Source of the DNA: Vallitalea sp. | GTDB lineage: Bacteria; Bacillota; Clostridia; Lachnospirales; Vallitaleaceae | Length of the DNA stretch: 64,000 nucleotides | Reading direction: 5' to 3' | Assembly (NCBI GenBank): GCA_025210515.1 | Contig: JAOARM010000042.1 | Location: 124,001-188,000, forward strand | Shown: piece by piece, positions 8,863-18,926 of the stretch | Position numbering within the stretch: the first letter of the stretch is position 1 | Layout: every line of letters begins with the position of its first letter | Program-made: the position numbers and the translations under genes | Notes under the pieces: model-generated | The model's database searches: none | What the model was told of the DNA's origin: nothing | What the model saw: the letters and a program-made list of their open reading frames with translations, nothing else

Positions 8863-8906
8863 ATGTAGATTTAATAAATACAATTGGCATGAAAAGGAGA
8901 TATACT

Positions 8907-9548
8907 ATGTATGATTTTATATCAAATCCTAGAGAAATAGAACAAAAAAGTTTTAAAATAATACATTCAACTATGAAAAATACCAATCTTCCACCGTTAA
9001 AGCTTAGTATTATGCAACGAGTTATACATACAACTACTGACTTTATATATGAAGATATATTATTATTTAAAGATAATGTAGAAAATATTTTATTAGATTC
9101 ATTTTTAAATGGATGCACAATAATAACTGATACCCAAATGATAAAAGCGGGAATCAGTAAAAAATTAACAGAAAAATTGGGAATTAAAATAGAATGCTTA
9201 GTAGGAACAGAAGAAGCCTATGAAATATCTAAAAGAGAAGGTATTACACGTTCTATGGCAGCAGTTGATTTAGCTCTAGAAATGCAAGGAGATAAGGTCT
9301 TTGCCGTAGGAAATGCTCCTACAGCATTATTTAGAATAATTGATAAATATAAAAATGACCAATTAAATACTGTTAAGGGAGTAATAGGAGTCCCAGTGGG
9401 ATTTGTTGGTGCGGCTGAATCAAAAGACGCATTATGGGAGCAACATATACCATCGATAATAACAAAAGGAAGAAAAGGCGGAAGTACTATAACAGTAGCT
9501 ATTATAAACGCTATACTTAGAGAAGCGGTGAAGCATATTGGAGAATAG
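8907..9548 (+). CDS. cbiC: Cobalt-precorrin-8 methylmutase CbiC
   Basis: A 213-residue protein that moves a methyl group from C11 to C12 to form cobyrinate. The catalytic His is H41 in MQRVIHTTTDF, followed by the conserved DTQMIKAGI and GNAPTALF segments. I chose the ATG at 8907 because AAAGGAGA lies 7 nt before it. An upstream in-frame ATG at 8889 would place that ribosome site inside the gene. It overlaps the start of cbiD by 11 bp. Confidence 0.95.
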   Translation: MYDFISNPREIEQKSFKIIHSTMKNTNLPPLKLSIMQRVIHTTTDFIYEDILLFKDNVENILLDSFLNGCTIITDTQMIKAGISKKLTEKLGIKIECLVGTEEAYEISKREGITRSMAAVDLALEMQGDKVFAVGNAPTALFRIIDKYKNDQLNTVKGVIGVPVGFVGAAESKDALWEQHIPSIITKGRKGGSTITVAIINAILREAVKHIGE

Positions 9549-10662
9549 TAAGTATATCTACAAAGGCTGTAAAAAGCTAAGAACAGGTTATACTACTGGT
9601 TCATGTGCGGCGGCTGCTACTAAAGCTGCTGCTTATATGATTAAAAATCAAAAGCCTATTGATAAAGTTAAGATTAATACACCAAAAGGTTATGATCTTA
9701 ATCTTAGTGTACATAAGAGTAAATACAATGAGACATCAGCAACTTGTTGTATTATCAAAGATTCTGGGGATGATCCAGATATAACTAATGGAGCAGAAGT
9801 TTTTTCAACAGTGACCCTTCGTGATGACAATATAATTAATATCTCTGGTGGAAAAGGAGTAGGAATTGTTACAAAAGAAGGATTACAAGTACCTATTAAT
9901 CAACATGCAATTAATCCTACGCCAATGAAGATGATTAAGCAATCTATAATAGATATATTCTCAGATGGTACAGGCGTTGACGTTATTATTAGTATACCGA
10001 AAGGTGAAGAACTTGCTAAGAAAACATTTAATCCAAAACTTGGCATCGTAGGAGGATTATCAGTTCTAGGTACAACTGGAATAGTAGAGCCTATGTCAGA
10101 AGATGCATTAAAAGAGACAATTGCGTTGGAACTTAGACTAGTTAAACAAAAAGCTGTTGATTATGTTATATTAGTTCCTGGTAATATCGGTGAAAAACTA
10201 GTAAGTAAATATATTGGTAATATAGATGTTCCTATAGTAAAGATTAGTAATTATCTAGGATTTGCATTAGAAAAATGTGCAGAGCTTAATTTTAATAAAA
10301 TAATATTAGCAGGACATATCGGAAAACTAATTAAACCAGCTGGAGGCATATATTATACACATAGTAGAGTAAGTACTACACGGTTGGAGATTCTAACTGC
10401 ATATTTAGGTATTATGGGTATGGATAAGAAGCATTTGATTAGAGTTATGGATTGCATCACTACAGATGAGGCGGATAAAATAATTAGAGAGCAAGGATAC
10501 GAACAAGTATATAATAATTTGGTAAACAAAGCTGCTAATAATTGTGAAGGATATATATATGATAATATTGAAATAGGAGTTATATATTTTAATATGTCAG
10601 ATGTACTAGCTGTTAGTGATAAGGTAGATAGATTAATAGGAGAGATAAAACATAATGAATAA
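9538..10662 (+). CDS. cbiD: Cobalt-precorrin-5B C1-methyltransferase CbiD
   Basis: A 374-residue SAM-dependent C1-methyltransferase of the anaerobic pathway. The family hallmark RTGYTTGSCAAAATKAA is near the N terminus, followed by KDSGDDPDITNGAE. The start is a TTG at 9538 inside the end of cbiC, the only start that precedes the RTGYTTG motif without a stop. It overlaps cbiE by 8 bp. Confidence 0.96.
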   Translation: MENSKYIYKGCKKLRTGYTTGSCAAAATKAAAYMIKNQKPIDKVKINTPKGYDLNLSVHKSKYNETSATCCIIKDSGDDPDITNGAEVFSTVTLRDDNIINISGGKGVGIVTKEGLQVPINQHAINPTPMKMIKQSIIDIFSDGTGVDVIISIPKGEELAKKTFNPKLGIVGGLSVLGTTGIVEPMSEDALKETIALELRLVKQKAVDYVILVPGNIGEKLVSKYIGNIDVPIVKISNYLGFALEKCAELNFNKIILAGHIGKLIKPAGGIYYTHSRVSTTRLEILTAYLGIMGMDKKHLIRVMDCITTDEADKIIREQGYEQVYNNLVNKAANNCEGYIYDNIEIGVIYFNMSDVLAVSDKVDRLIGEIKHNE

Positions 10663-11278
10663 AGTAAGTATTGTTGGAATTGGTCCGGGACATAGAGATT
10701 ATATACTACCTATTGCCTATAGGAAAATAGAAGAAACGGATATATTAGTAGGAGCAAAACGAAATCTTGAAATTTTTTCTACATATAACAAAGAACAATA
10801 TGTGTATGACAGTGGATTACAACATATGAGTGAATTCATAATAAATAATAAAGATGCTAACAAAATTACAGTAGTTGTATCAGGTGATACTGGATTTTAT
10901 AGCTTGTTAGATTATTTGAAACAAAAATTAGGTGAGAAAAATATTGAAGTTATTCCAGGGATAAGTTCTTTCCAATATATGTTTAGTAAAATAAAGAAGA
11001 GCTATAAAGATTATGGTTTATATAGCTTACATGGAAGAGAAATTGATATCTGTAAATTATTACAATGTAATAAAGGAATTTTCTTATTAACAGATAATAT
11101 AAATTCTCCAGATGTTATCGCTAAGACTATAATGGAAAATGGATATGATAATTGTAAAATGTTTGTTGGAGAGAATCTATCATATGATAATGAGAATATT
11201 GTAGTTGATACTCCTAAAAATATTAGTTTAATGAAATTTAGTTCTTTAAGTGTGGTGGTGATTGAGAATAATGAATAG
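10655..11278 (+). CDS. cbiE: Cobalt-precorrin-7 C5-methyltransferase CbiE
   Basis: A 207-residue tetrapyrrole (SUMT-fold) methylase. The N-terminal GIGPGH loop, VVSGDTGFYS and EVIPGISSFQ are the expected SAM and substrate-binding elements. The next gene is the separate decarboxylase subunit CbiT, so this genome uses split CbiE and CbiT rather than a CobL-type fusion. Confidence 0.94.
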   Translation: MNKVSIVGIGPGHRDYILPIAYRKIEETDILVGAKRNLEIFSTYNKEQYVYDSGLQHMSEFIINNKDANKITVVVSGDTGFYSLLDYLKQKLGEKNIEVIPGISSFQYMFSKIKKSYKDYGLYSLHGREIDICKLLQCNKGIFLLTDNINSPDVIAKTIMENGYDNCKMFVGENLSYDNENIVVDTPKNISLMKFSSLSVVVIENNE

Positions 11279-11858
11279 AGAAAAGAGTATATATGGAATT
11301 TCTGATGAAGAATTTATCAGAGGAAAAGTTCCTATGACAAAATCTGAGGTTAGAGCAATAACTTTATCAAAGCTAAGATTATGTGAAGATTCTAAAGTAC
11401 TTGATATAGGTTGTGGAACTGGAAGCATAACAGTAGAATGCGGTTTGTTATGTAACAAAGGAATGATTACATCTATTGATCAGAAATTAGAGGCTATAGA
11501 TTTGACGAAACAAAACATTAATAAATTTGGGTTAACTAATACTACCGTAATATATGGTAAAGCTCCAGAAGATATACCAAGAAAGTTATATGATAGAATA
11601 TTTCTTGGAGGAGGAAGTAAATGTATTAAGCAAATTATAGATTTTGCACTAGAACATCTAGAAGAAGATGGGATATTTGTTGCTAACACTATATTGCTAG
11701 ATAGTACATATAACATACTAAAAGAATTAGAAAAAGGTTTTAGTGATATACAGTGTACAATGGCTTCAATAGCTAATGGTCATAAAATATCAGGTTGGAT
11801 GATGAAGGCGAATAATCCTATATATATAATAAGTGCAAGAAAGTGTACTATAAAATAG
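11271..11858 (+). CDS. cbiT: Cobalt-precorrin-6B C15-methyltransferase (decarboxylating) CbiT
   Basis: A 195-residue class I SAM methyltransferase. Motif I is LDIGCGTGS, preceded by the typical KVPMTKSEVRA stretch. The RIFLGGGSK segment is also characteristic. It methylates C15 and decarboxylates the ring C acetate. The ATG at 11271 overlaps the end of cbiE, and a TTG at 11262 in the same frame is an alternative. A gap of about 110 bp with a possible internal promoter follows. Confidence 0.94.
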   Translation: MNREKSIYGISDEEFIRGKVPMTKSEVRAITLSKLRLCEDSKVLDIGCGTGSITVECGLLCNKGMITSIDQKLEAIDLTKQNINKFGLTNTTVIYGKAPEDIPRKLYDRIFLGGGSKCIKQIIDFALEHLEEDGIFVANTILLDSTYNILKELEKGFSDIQCTMASIANGHKISGWMMKANNPIYIISARKCTIK

Positions 11859-11889
11859 TAATTATATAACTTATAATTAATATAAACTT

Positions 11890-11918
11890 TTGTAAGCGAT
11901 ATGAACATAAAATATTAA
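11890..11918 (+). promoter_or_regulatory. Possible internal promoter in the cbi operon
   Basis: TTGTAA (11890-11895) and TATTAA (11913-11918) are 17 bp apart in the only sizeable gap within the operon, upstream of cbiF. Both hexamers deviate from consensus, so this is tentative. Confidence 0.3.
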
Positions 11919-11972
11919 TGAAAATGATAATTGAATTATTATACTAATATAAAATTTGAAGGAGAGAAGCAT

Positions 11973-12731
11973 ATGGTACTATTTGTTGGAGCAGGGCCGG
12001 GAGATGTGGAGTTAATTACAATTAAAGGAATGAAGGCATTACAAAATGCAGACTGTGTTATATATGCAGGATCTTTAGTTAACCGTAAATTAATAGATGA
12101 ATACTGCAAAGAAGATGTTACAGTATATAATAGTGCTAATATGAATCTGGACGAAGTTATAGATGTGATGATAAATATGGAACAACAAAAAAAATCAGTA
12201 GTAAGATTACATACAGGAGATCCATCAATATACGGTGCAATAAGAGAGCAAATGGATAGATTAATAGAACGTAAAATAGAATTTGACGTAATTCCGGGAG
12301 TTAGCTCTTTTGTTGCTGCAGCTTCTAGGTTAAAAGAAGAGTTTACGTTACCATCAGTTTCTCAAACAGTAATAATAACTAGAATACCGGGAAGAACAGG
12401 TAAAGGCGAGGGTGGTCATATAGAAGAACTGGCAAAACATAAAGCATCAATGGCTATTTTTCTATCTGTTCAATCAATTAATGAAGTAATTAACAAACTA
12501 AAAACTAGCTATAATGACAATACCCCTGTAGCTGTTGTTTATAAAGCTACATGGGATGATGAGAAAATTATAAGAGGTACTATAGCTGATATTGTTGAAA
12601 AAGTAGAAGAAGCTAACATAACAAGGTTTGCTCAAATATTAGTTGGTGATTTTATGTCAGATAAGTATTCACTTTCTAAGTTATATGATAAAAATTTTAG
12701 TCATATGTATAGAAATATTTCAGATAACTAA
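11973..12731 (+). CDS. cbiF: Cobalt-precorrin-4 C11-methyltransferase CbiF
   Basis: A 252-residue SUMT-fold methylase. The SAM loop is GAGPGD near residue 7. LHTGDPSIYGA, VIPGVSSFVAAA and the TRIPGRTGKGE segment match CbiF/CobM. The ATG at 11973 follows AAGGAGAGAAGCAT. A TTG at 11931 in the same frame has no ribosome site and would add 14 odd residues. Confidence 0.95.
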   Translation: MVLFVGAGPGDVELITIKGMKALQNADCVIYAGSLVNRKLIDEYCKEDVTVYNSANMNLDEVIDVMINMEQQKKSVVRLHTGDPSIYGAIREQMDRLIERKIEFDVIPGVSSFVAAASRLKEEFTLPSVSQTVIITRIPGRTGKGEGGHIEELAKHKASMAIFLSVQSINEVINKLKTSYNDNTPVAVVYKATWDDEKIIRGTIADIVEKVEEANITRFAQILVGDFMSDKYSLSKLYDKNFSHMYRNISDN

Positions 12732-12761
12732 ACTAGAAATTACTATGAGAGGATTGAGAAT

Positions 12762-13502
12762 ATGAAAGGAAAAATATATGTTGTAGGAATTGGACCTGGA
12801 TGTATAGATTCTATGACCAATAATGCATATGAGGCTATTAAAGAAAGTGAGGTAATAGCTGGGTATAAAGTATATGTAGAACAAATCTCTAGTTTAATTA
12901 ACAATAAAAAAGTGATTCAAAAAGGAATGGGAAAAGAAATAGAAAGATGCCAGATGGCAATAGAAGAAGCTACCAAAGGCAAGATTGTAGCAATGGTATG
13001 TAGTGGAGATGCAGGGCTATATGGAATGTCAGGATTGATTTTTGAATTAGTACATAATAAAAACTTAGAAAATACTGTGGAAATAGAAGTAATTCCCGGA
13101 GTAACAGCGGCTTTATCCTGTGCATCACTTCTTGGTGCTCCTATTGTAGAAGATTTCTGTACTATTAGTCTAAGTGACTATATGACTCCTTATAATAAAA
13201 TATTAAAAAGAGTTGAGTATGCTACAAAAGCAGATTTTACAATTGCATTATATAATCCAAGAAGCAGTAAAAGACAAAATTATCTCAGCGAGGCTATTGA
13301 TATAATAAGAAATGAGAGAAATAGCGATACACCAGTAGGAATTGTTAGAATGGCTTATCGAGAAGAACAAGAAATTATTAGAACTAATCTAGGTGATATT
13401 AATGTTGAAGATGTTGATATGTTTTGTACTATTATAATAGGTAATAAACAGACAAAATGGCTTGATAATTCAATGGTAACTTCAAGAGGATATAAAATAT
13501 GA
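12762..13502 (+). CDS. cbiH: Cobalt-precorrin-3 C17-methyltransferase CbiH
   Basis: A 246-residue SUMT-fold methylase that performs C17 methylation with ring contraction in the anaerobic pathway. The motifs are GIGPGC, VCSGDAGLYGM, EVIPGVTAALSCASLLGAP and ALYNPRSSKR, all typical of CbiH/CobJ. It overlaps cbiJ by 4 bp (ATGA). Confidence 0.95.
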   Translation: MKGKIYVVGIGPGCIDSMTNNAYEAIKESEVIAGYKVYVEQISSLINNKKVIQKGMGKEIERCQMAIEEATKGKIVAMVCSGDAGLYGMSGLIFELVHNKNLENTVEIEVIPGVTAALSCASLLGAPIVEDFCTISLSDYMTPYNKILKRVEYATKADFTIALYNPRSSKRQNYLSEAIDIIRNERNSDTPVGIVRMAYREEQEIIRTNLGDINVEDVDMFCTIIIGNKQTKWLDNSMVTSRGYKI

Positions 13503-14290
13503 TATTAATATTAGGTGGTACTAGTGACAGTATAGTTATAGCAAATAAGATAAAAGAAATAAATAGGGAAGTAATACTTAGTACGGCTACAGAATATGGT
13601 AGAGAAATAGCTAATAATAGTTTTCATGGGAAAATTATATTTGGTAAAAAAGATAATAAACAACTAAAAGATTTCTGTATAAGTAATAATATAGACTTAA
13701 TTATAGATGCAACACATCCTTATGCGAATTTAATTTCTGAGAATGCTATAGTTGTTAGTAAAGAGCTTAATATCATGTATACTAGATATGAAAGACCATT
13801 AATCAATAAAGATTATGAAAAATATATAGTCTGTAAATCATATGAAGAAGCTAGTAAATTATTAAATAAAATGGATGGTAATATATTATTAACTACAGGA
13901 AGTAAAGATGTTGAGTTAATATTAGAGCATATTCAAGATACAAGTAGAGTATATATAAGAGTTCTTCCTCAATCAAAAGTAATTGAAAAACTTGAAAATC
14001 TTAATATAGGTCTTAGTCAAATAATTGCAATGAAAGGGCCTTTCACAAAAGAATTAAATAAAGCAATAATAGATCAAACAGACTGTAAAGTAATAGTAAC
14101 TAAAGAAAGCGGAAGTCAAGGTAAAACATATGAAAAGTTAGTTGCTGCTAGTGAATGTAATGTTAAAGTTGTTCTTATAGAAAGACCTAAAATAAATTAT
14201 CCTAATACATATTATGATATAGATGAATTAATTAATGAAATTAAAAGGAGTGCTCTAGACAATGAAAGTAGCAGCCATAACTCTTACTAA
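13499..14290 (+). CDS. cbiJ: Cobalt-precorrin-6A reductase CbiJ
   Basis: A 263-residue NAD(P)H-dependent reductase of the macrocycle. The N-terminal LILGGTSDS nucleotide loop, DATHPYA, TRYERP and the TTGSK motif are diagnostic of CbiJ/CobK. It starts within the last codons of cbiH and overlaps cbiG by 29 bp, so tight coupling is expected. Confidence 0.94.
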   Translation: MILILGGTSDSIVIANKIKEINREVILSTATEYGREIANNSFHGKIIFGKKDNKQLKDFCISNNIDLIIDATHPYANLISENAIVVSKELNIMYTRYERPLINKDYEKYIVCKSYEEASKLLNKMDGNILLTTGSKDVELILEHIQDTSRVYIRVLPQSKVIEKLENLNIGLSQIIAMKGPFTKELNKAIIDQTDCKVIVTKESGSQGKTYEKLVAASECNVKVVLIERPKINYPNTYYDIDELINEIKRSALDNESSSHNSY

Positions 14291-15314
14291 GGGTGGTTTA
14301 ATATTAGCAAGAAAGCTACAACAATATAATGAAGATATACATGTATATTCAACTAAGAAATACGATATGAAACCATTATCAATAATTAACTTACCACTAC
14401 AAGATAATATAAAGTCATTATTAGAAGAATATGATATGATTATATTTATTATGGCTACTGGAATTGTTGTTAGAGTAATTGCACCGTATATTAAACATAA
14501 AACAATTGACCCGGGTATTATTGTTATGGATGAAAAAGGAAAGTATGTAATAAGTCTTCTTTCTGGACATATTGGAGGAGCTAATAAATATACAGAAGAA
14601 TTAGCTAATTTCTTAGATGCATCACCTGTTATAACTACTTCATCAGATGTAAATAAAACTATAGCTGTTGATATGTTAGCTATGAAGTTAAATTGCCATA
14701 TTGATAATCTAGAATATGCCAAAATAGTAACTTCGCATATAGTTAATAATTATAATATTGGAATTATAAGTAGTATACCAATTAATATTAAATTACCTAG
14801 TCAATTTATTAAACTTAATGAAGAAAATATTGAGGATAATATTAATAAGTATAATTTAAAAGGTTTAATTAATATATCTGATAATAGACTACAAGCAAGT
14901 TGTCCTATTTCCCATCTTATACCAAAAAATATTATTGCAGGTATTGGTTGTAGACGAGGAAAGACAAAAGAGGAAATTGTTAACCAGTTAATTCAAACAT
15001 GTAATGAGTATAATGTTGATATAAACAAAATAAGTAAAATATCTACTGTTGAAGTTAAAAAAGATGAAGTAGGACTTATAGAGCTTGCAAAAACATTAAA
15101 AGTACCTTTGGAAATTATTTCTTTAGATAGTATAAGAAAAGTACAGAATATATTTGAAGGATCAAGTTTTGTAGAAAAAACAATTGGTGTCAAATGTGTA
15201 TGTGAACCATGTGGGTATATATCATCTAATTATGGAGAATGTATTGTTAATAAAATAAAAAATAATGGAATTACAATATCTTTATGGGAAACAAGGAGGA
15301 ATATGAATGAGTGA
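14262..15314 (+). CDS. cbiG: Cobalt-precorrin-5A hydrolase CbiG
   Basis: A 350-residue protein that opens the delta-lactone and releases acetaldehyde, the step specific to anaerobic cobalamin synthesis. The N-terminal domain contains FIMATGIVVRVIAPY and LLSGHIGGAN. The C-terminal CobE-like domain has the GIGCRRGKT motif and a Cys-rich CVCEPCGY segment. It begins in the end of cbiJ with AAAAGGAG upstream. Confidence 0.94.
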   Translation: MKVAAITLTKGGLILARKLQQYNEDIHVYSTKKYDMKPLSIINLPLQDNIKSLLEEYDMIIFIMATGIVVRVIAPYIKHKTIDPGIIVMDEKGKYVISLLSGHIGGANKYTEELANFLDASPVITTSSDVNKTIAVDMLAMKLNCHIDNLEYAKIVTSHIVNNYNIGIISSIPINIKLPSQFIKLNEENIEDNINKYNLKGLINISDNRLQASCPISHLIPKNIIAGIGCRRGKTKEEIVNQLIQTCNEYNVDINKISKISTVEVKKDEVGLIELAKTLKVPLEIISLDSIRKVQNIFEGSSFVEKTIGVKCVCEPCGYISSNYGECIVNKIKNNGITISLWETRRNMNE

Positions 15315-15846
15315 AAATAAATCAGCAGTTTTATGTTATACAGGTAATGGAAAAGGTAAAAGTACAGCAGCATTTGGTTTAGCTATTCGTTCAGTGGGTC
15401 ATGGCAAGAAAGTATGTATTATTCAATTTATTAAATCTTCTAATATAATGATTGGAGAAAGAGAAGTATTTAATAAACTAGGTGTAGAAATGCATCAAAT
15501 GGGTAAAGGATTTACTAATGTAAGAGATATAGATGAACACAAAAAAGGTATACAAGAGGCTTGGAATTTAGCAAAAGAAAAAATAAATAGTGAAGATTAT
15601 GATTTAATTATTCTTGATGAAATAAATAATGTTTTTGCAATAAAACGTTTTGATGTAAATGATATATTATCTGTAGATGAATGTATTGATGTATTAAGTA
15701 AAAGACCTGATAGAACTAATGTAGTGATTACTGGAAGAAATGCTCCAGAAGAGATAATAGAATTTGCTGATTTAGTAACTAGTTGTGAAGAAGTGAAACA
15801 TTATTATACTAGTGGAAGACAAGCACAAAAAGGTATAGAATACTAA
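15307..15846 (+). CDS. cobO: Cob(I)yrinic acid a,c-diamide adenosyltransferase (BtuR/CobO type)
   Basis: A 179-residue ATP:corrinoid adenosyltransferase that adds the upper adenosyl ligand. The inverted P-loop-like GNGKGKSTAAFG is near residue 14. The conserved IIQFIKS, LDEINN and VVITGRNAPEE motifs are present. It overlaps cbiG by 8 bp and is the last gene of the operon. The later genes (cbiP, cbiB, cobU/S/T) are not in the window. Confidence 0.95.
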   Translation: MSENKSAVLCYTGNGKGKSTAAFGLAIRSVGHGKKVCIIQFIKSSNIMIGEREVFNKLGVEMHQMGKGFTNVRDIDEHKKGIQEAWNLAKEKINSEDYDLIILDEINNVFAIKRFDVNDILSVDECIDVLSKRPDRTNVVITGRNAPEEIIEFADLVTSCEEVKHYYTSGRQAQKGIEY

Positions 15847-15870
15847 GTATAAGCTTATATAATATATTTT

Positions 15871-15926
15871 GTGGGGCTGTTTAATAATATATTTAACGCT
15901 ATTAATATATTATTAAACAGCCCCAC
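15871..15926. terminator. Long hairpin between the convergent cobO and pepT genes
   Basis: GTGGGGCTGTTTAATAATA pairs perfectly with its complement at 15908-15926 around a loop of about 18 nt that can itself extend. Neither strand has a strong T-run after it, so termination may be weak. Its position between two convergent genes supports a bidirectional end. Confidence 0.65.
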
Positions 15927-15955
15927 TGTGTAGAGATTAATTTACTTGGAATAAT

Positions 15956-17179
15956 TTATTTACTTGCAAATAATTCTATTATTTTTACTATAGTTTCAAC
16001 AGATTTTTCCATTGATTGAATACATATATATTCGTATTTTCCGTGGAAGTTATGTCCACCAGTAAATAAGTTAGGACAAGGTAATCCCATATATGATAAT
16101 CTAGAACCATCAGTACCGCCCCTTATAGGAACAATAATTGGTTCAATATCTAGAGATTCCATAGCTTCAACAGCTGTATCTACAATATGCATAACAGGTT
16201 CAACTTTTTCTTTCATGTTAAAGTACATATCTCTTAAATCCATTTCAACTGTTTCGTTTCCATATTTTGTATTAAGATAATTAACTACATTAGTAAAATA
16301 TTCTTTTTTATTTTCGTATAAATCTTTATCATGATCTCTTAGAATATACATCATTTTAACTTGTTCAACATTACCACCCATACGAACTAAGTGATAAAAG
16401 CCTTCATAGTTTTCAGTGAATTGAGGTCTTTCATTAGGAGGTAACATACCATCTAATTCAAAAGCAATTTCCATTGCACTAAGCATTTTATTTTTGGCTG
16501 ACCCTGGATGAATATTATTACCATTTATTGTTAACCATGCATTAGCTGCATTGAAGTTTTCATATTCAAGTTCTCCAAGTTCTCCACCATCAATAGTATA
16601 GGCTATATCCGCTCCAAACATTTTCACATCAAATTTATCAGTACCTCTACCAATTTCTTCATCTGGAGTAAAAGCTACTCTTATTTTACCATGCTCTACT
16701 TCTGGGTGATTAATAAGATACTCCATTGCCGTCATAATCTCAGCAATACCAGCTTTATCATCAGCACCTAGTAAAGTTGTACCATCTGTAACTATTAAGT
16801 CTTTTCCTACATAATTGTTTAATGAAGAAAATTCTGCTGGTGATAATAAAATATTAAGTGATTCATTAAGAACTATAGGATTACCATCATAATTCTCTAT
16901 TATTCTAGGCTTAACATCTTTTCCACTCATATCAGGTGAAGTATCCATATGTGATAAAAATCCAATAGTTGGAAGCTCTTTTTCTGTATTTGATGGAAGG
17001 GTTGCCATGATATACCCATTATCATCTAGTGTTATGTCTTCAAGACCCAAGGCTTTTAATTCTTCAACTAATAATTTAGCAAGATTAAGCTGAATTGGGG
17101 TACTTGGACAAGTAGTAGATTCTTCGTTAGATGTTGTTTCTACTTTTACATATTTTATAAATTTTTCAACTACGTTCAT
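15956..17179 (-). CDS. pepT: Peptidase T (tripeptide aminopeptidase)
   Basis: A 407-residue M20B zinc aminopeptidase that removes the N-terminal residue of tripeptides in the cytosol. The metal and catalytic motifs are HMDTSPD (first zinc His plus catalytic Asp), LLGADDKAG (bridging Asp), TPDEEIGRG (catalytic Glu pair), [11 protein letters not shown] and the C-terminal [10 protein letters not shown]. The length matches PepT. The ATG is preceded by AAAGGAGTAAT on the minus strand. It is a single gene. Confidence 0.96.
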   Translation of the reverse strand: MNVVEKFIKYVKVETTSNEESTTCPSTPIQLNLAKLLVEELKALGLEDITLDDNGYIMATLPSNTEKELPTIGFLSHMDTSPDMSGKDVKPRIIENYDGNPIVLNESLNILLSPAEFSSLNNYVGKDLIVTDGTTLLGADDKAGIAEIMTAMEYLINHPEVEHGKIRVAFTPDEEIGRGTDKFDVKMFGADIAYTIDGGELGELEYENFNAANAWLTINGNNIHPGSAKNKMLSAMEIAFELDGMLPPNERPQFTENYEGFYHLVRMGGNVEQVKMMYILRDHDKDLYENKKEYFTNVVNYLNTKYGNETVEMDLRDMYFNMKEKVEPVMHIVDTAVEAMESLDIEPIIVPIRGGTDGSRLSYMGLPCPNLFTGGHNFHGKYEYICIQSMEKSVETIVKIIELFASK

Positions 17180-17394
17180 AATATTACTCCTTTCATGAAC
17201 TTTATAATTATATTATGAGTATTTTATTTTAACTGGTTAGTTAATGTCTAGTAATAGTTTACGTTAATTTCCATATTTTATCAAGATTAAAATACTATTT
17301 GGTAGATAAACTTTTAAAAGGATACAATTAGTGGAAGGAAATTATAAAATATGATAATATTTAATATAAGTAATTAAGAAAGGGATGATGAATT

Positions 17395-18078
17395 ATGACA
17401 TCTACAAGTCTTAAAATAATTGCATGTCTTACAATGCTAATTGACCATGTAGGAGCAGTATTTTACCCAGATATTATAATATTGAGAGTTATAGGAAGAA
17501 TTGCTTTCCCTATATTTGCTTTTCTAATTGCAGAAGGTTTTTATCATACTAAATCAGTGAATAATTATTTAACTAGATTAATAATATTTGCTTTTATTTC
17601 TGAAATACCTTATGATCTAGCATTTAACGATGGTATATTATTTCATACTGATTTTGACCTTAATGTTTTTTTTACTTTAGTATTTGCATTACTTGTTATA
17701 ATTATTTATGATAAAACTAAGGAAACCCATAAATACATAGGAATTATAGCACTAGTTACTATTAGTATTATAGCAGAGTTAATTAATACTGATTATGGAC
17801 TGTTTGGTGTTTTGATTGTATTTGGATTTTATTACTTTAGAAATGACATTATTAAGCAGAGTATATGTTATACTGCCATCACAATAGTAATGGTAATTGG
17901 AACATGGCAGTATTATCAAGTGTTTCATTTTATAATATTTATACAGTTATTTTCTATATTATCTTTTGCTTTTATATATTTATATAACGGGAAAAAAGGT
18001 ATGAATATTAAGTATTTGTTTTATGTGTTCTATCCAGGGCATTTACTTATGTTAGGATTATTAGATAAAATCATTTAA
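17395..18078 (+). CDS. TraX-family integral membrane protein
   Basis: A 227-residue protein with about eight membrane helices. The N terminus matches the TraX family: SLKIIACLTMLIDHVGAV, then RVIGRIAFPIFAFLIAEGF and EIPYDLAF. Plasmid TraX acetylates F-pilin, but chromosomal homologues in Clostridia have no assigned substrate and usually stand alone, as here. The ATG follows AAAGGGATGATGAATT. An acyltransferase-like membrane role is an inference from the family. Confidence 0.85.
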   Translation: MTSTSLKIIACLTMLIDHVGAVFYPDIIILRVIGRIAFPIFAFLIAEGFYHTKSVNNYLTRLIIFAFISEIPYDLAFNDGILFHTDFDLNVFFTLVFALLVIIIYDKTKETHKYIGIIALVTISIIAELINTDYGLFGVLIVFGFYYFRNDIIKQSICYTAITIVMVIGTWQYYQVFHFIIFIQLFSILSFAFIYLYNGKKGMNIKYLFYVFYPGHLLMLGLLDKII

Positions 18079-18155
18079 TACAATGGTTTTAGAAATTATT
18101 TGCATAAATAATAAAATAAAACATATATAGTTATTAAGTAAATAAATAGGGACGA

Positions 18156-18920
18156 GTGATTTTTATTAAAGGAATTAGGTATTTGAATGTTATAGGATAT
18201 GTCATCATGATAATTGTAAACATACTATCAGTCTCTTTACCACTTAATAATATGACAACAGGTGAAATATCTAATAATATTAACTCATTATTTACACCAG
18301 CTCCATATACTTTTATGATATGGGGATTAATTTACTTATTACTTCTTGGTTTTGTTATTTATGGATTGTTGCCAAGTCAGAAAAGTAATACATCAATTGA
18401 TTCCATAGGGTTAGCTTTTTTTATTTCGACTATTTTAAATTCACTTTGGTTATTTGCTTGGCATTATGAAAAACCATGGCTATCACTTATTATAATGCTA
18501 CTATTATTAGTTACGTTAATAAAAATATATAATAGAATTAATAACAATAATAGTTGTGATGTAGATAAATGTGATAAATTATTTATTAATATTCCATTTA
18601 GCATATATTTAGCATGGATTAGTATAGCTACTATAGCTAATGTTTCTGCCGTATTAAAAACAACAGGATGGAATGGACTGGGGCTATCTGAAACAATATG
18701 GACAGTTGCCGTTCTAATATTTGCGTTAATACTTGCACTCTATGTTGCTAGTGTTAACAATGATTTGGCATTTTTATTAACTGTAGCTTGGGCTTTATTT
18801 GGAATACTAGTTAGGCATTGGGGCAATAATACCCCTATAACTATAACAGTTATGTCTGCGCTTATAATAATTGCGATACAAATAATAGCTAATATAAAAG
18901 AGTATTTATGTTTGGAATAA
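18156..18920 (+). CDS. TspO/MBR-like tryptophan-rich membrane protein
   Basis: About 250 residues with six or seven membrane helices. Segments such as LFTPAPYTFMIWGLIYLLLL and NSLWLFAWHYEKPWLS match the longer bacterial tryptophan-rich sensory proteins related to TspO. The ligand is unknown; relatives bind tetrapyrroles. The start is uncertain: GTG at 18156, or TTG at 18183 with AAAGGA 9 nt upstream. The TTG gives an N terminus (LNVIGYVIMIIVN) closer to the family. Confidence 0.75.
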   Translation: MIFIKGIRYLNVIGYVIMIIVNILSVSLPLNNMTTGEISNNINSLFTPAPYTFMIWGLIYLLLLGFVIYGLLPSQKSNTSIDSIGLAFFISTILNSLWLFAWHYEKPWLSLIIMLLLLVTLIKIYNRINNNNSCDVDKCDKLFINIPFSIYLAWISIATIANVSAVLKTTGWNGLGLSETIWTVAVLIFALILALYVASVNNDLAFLLTVAWALFGILVRHWGNNTPITITVMSALIIIAIQIIANIKEYLCLE

Positions 18921-18926
18921 TGTTAA

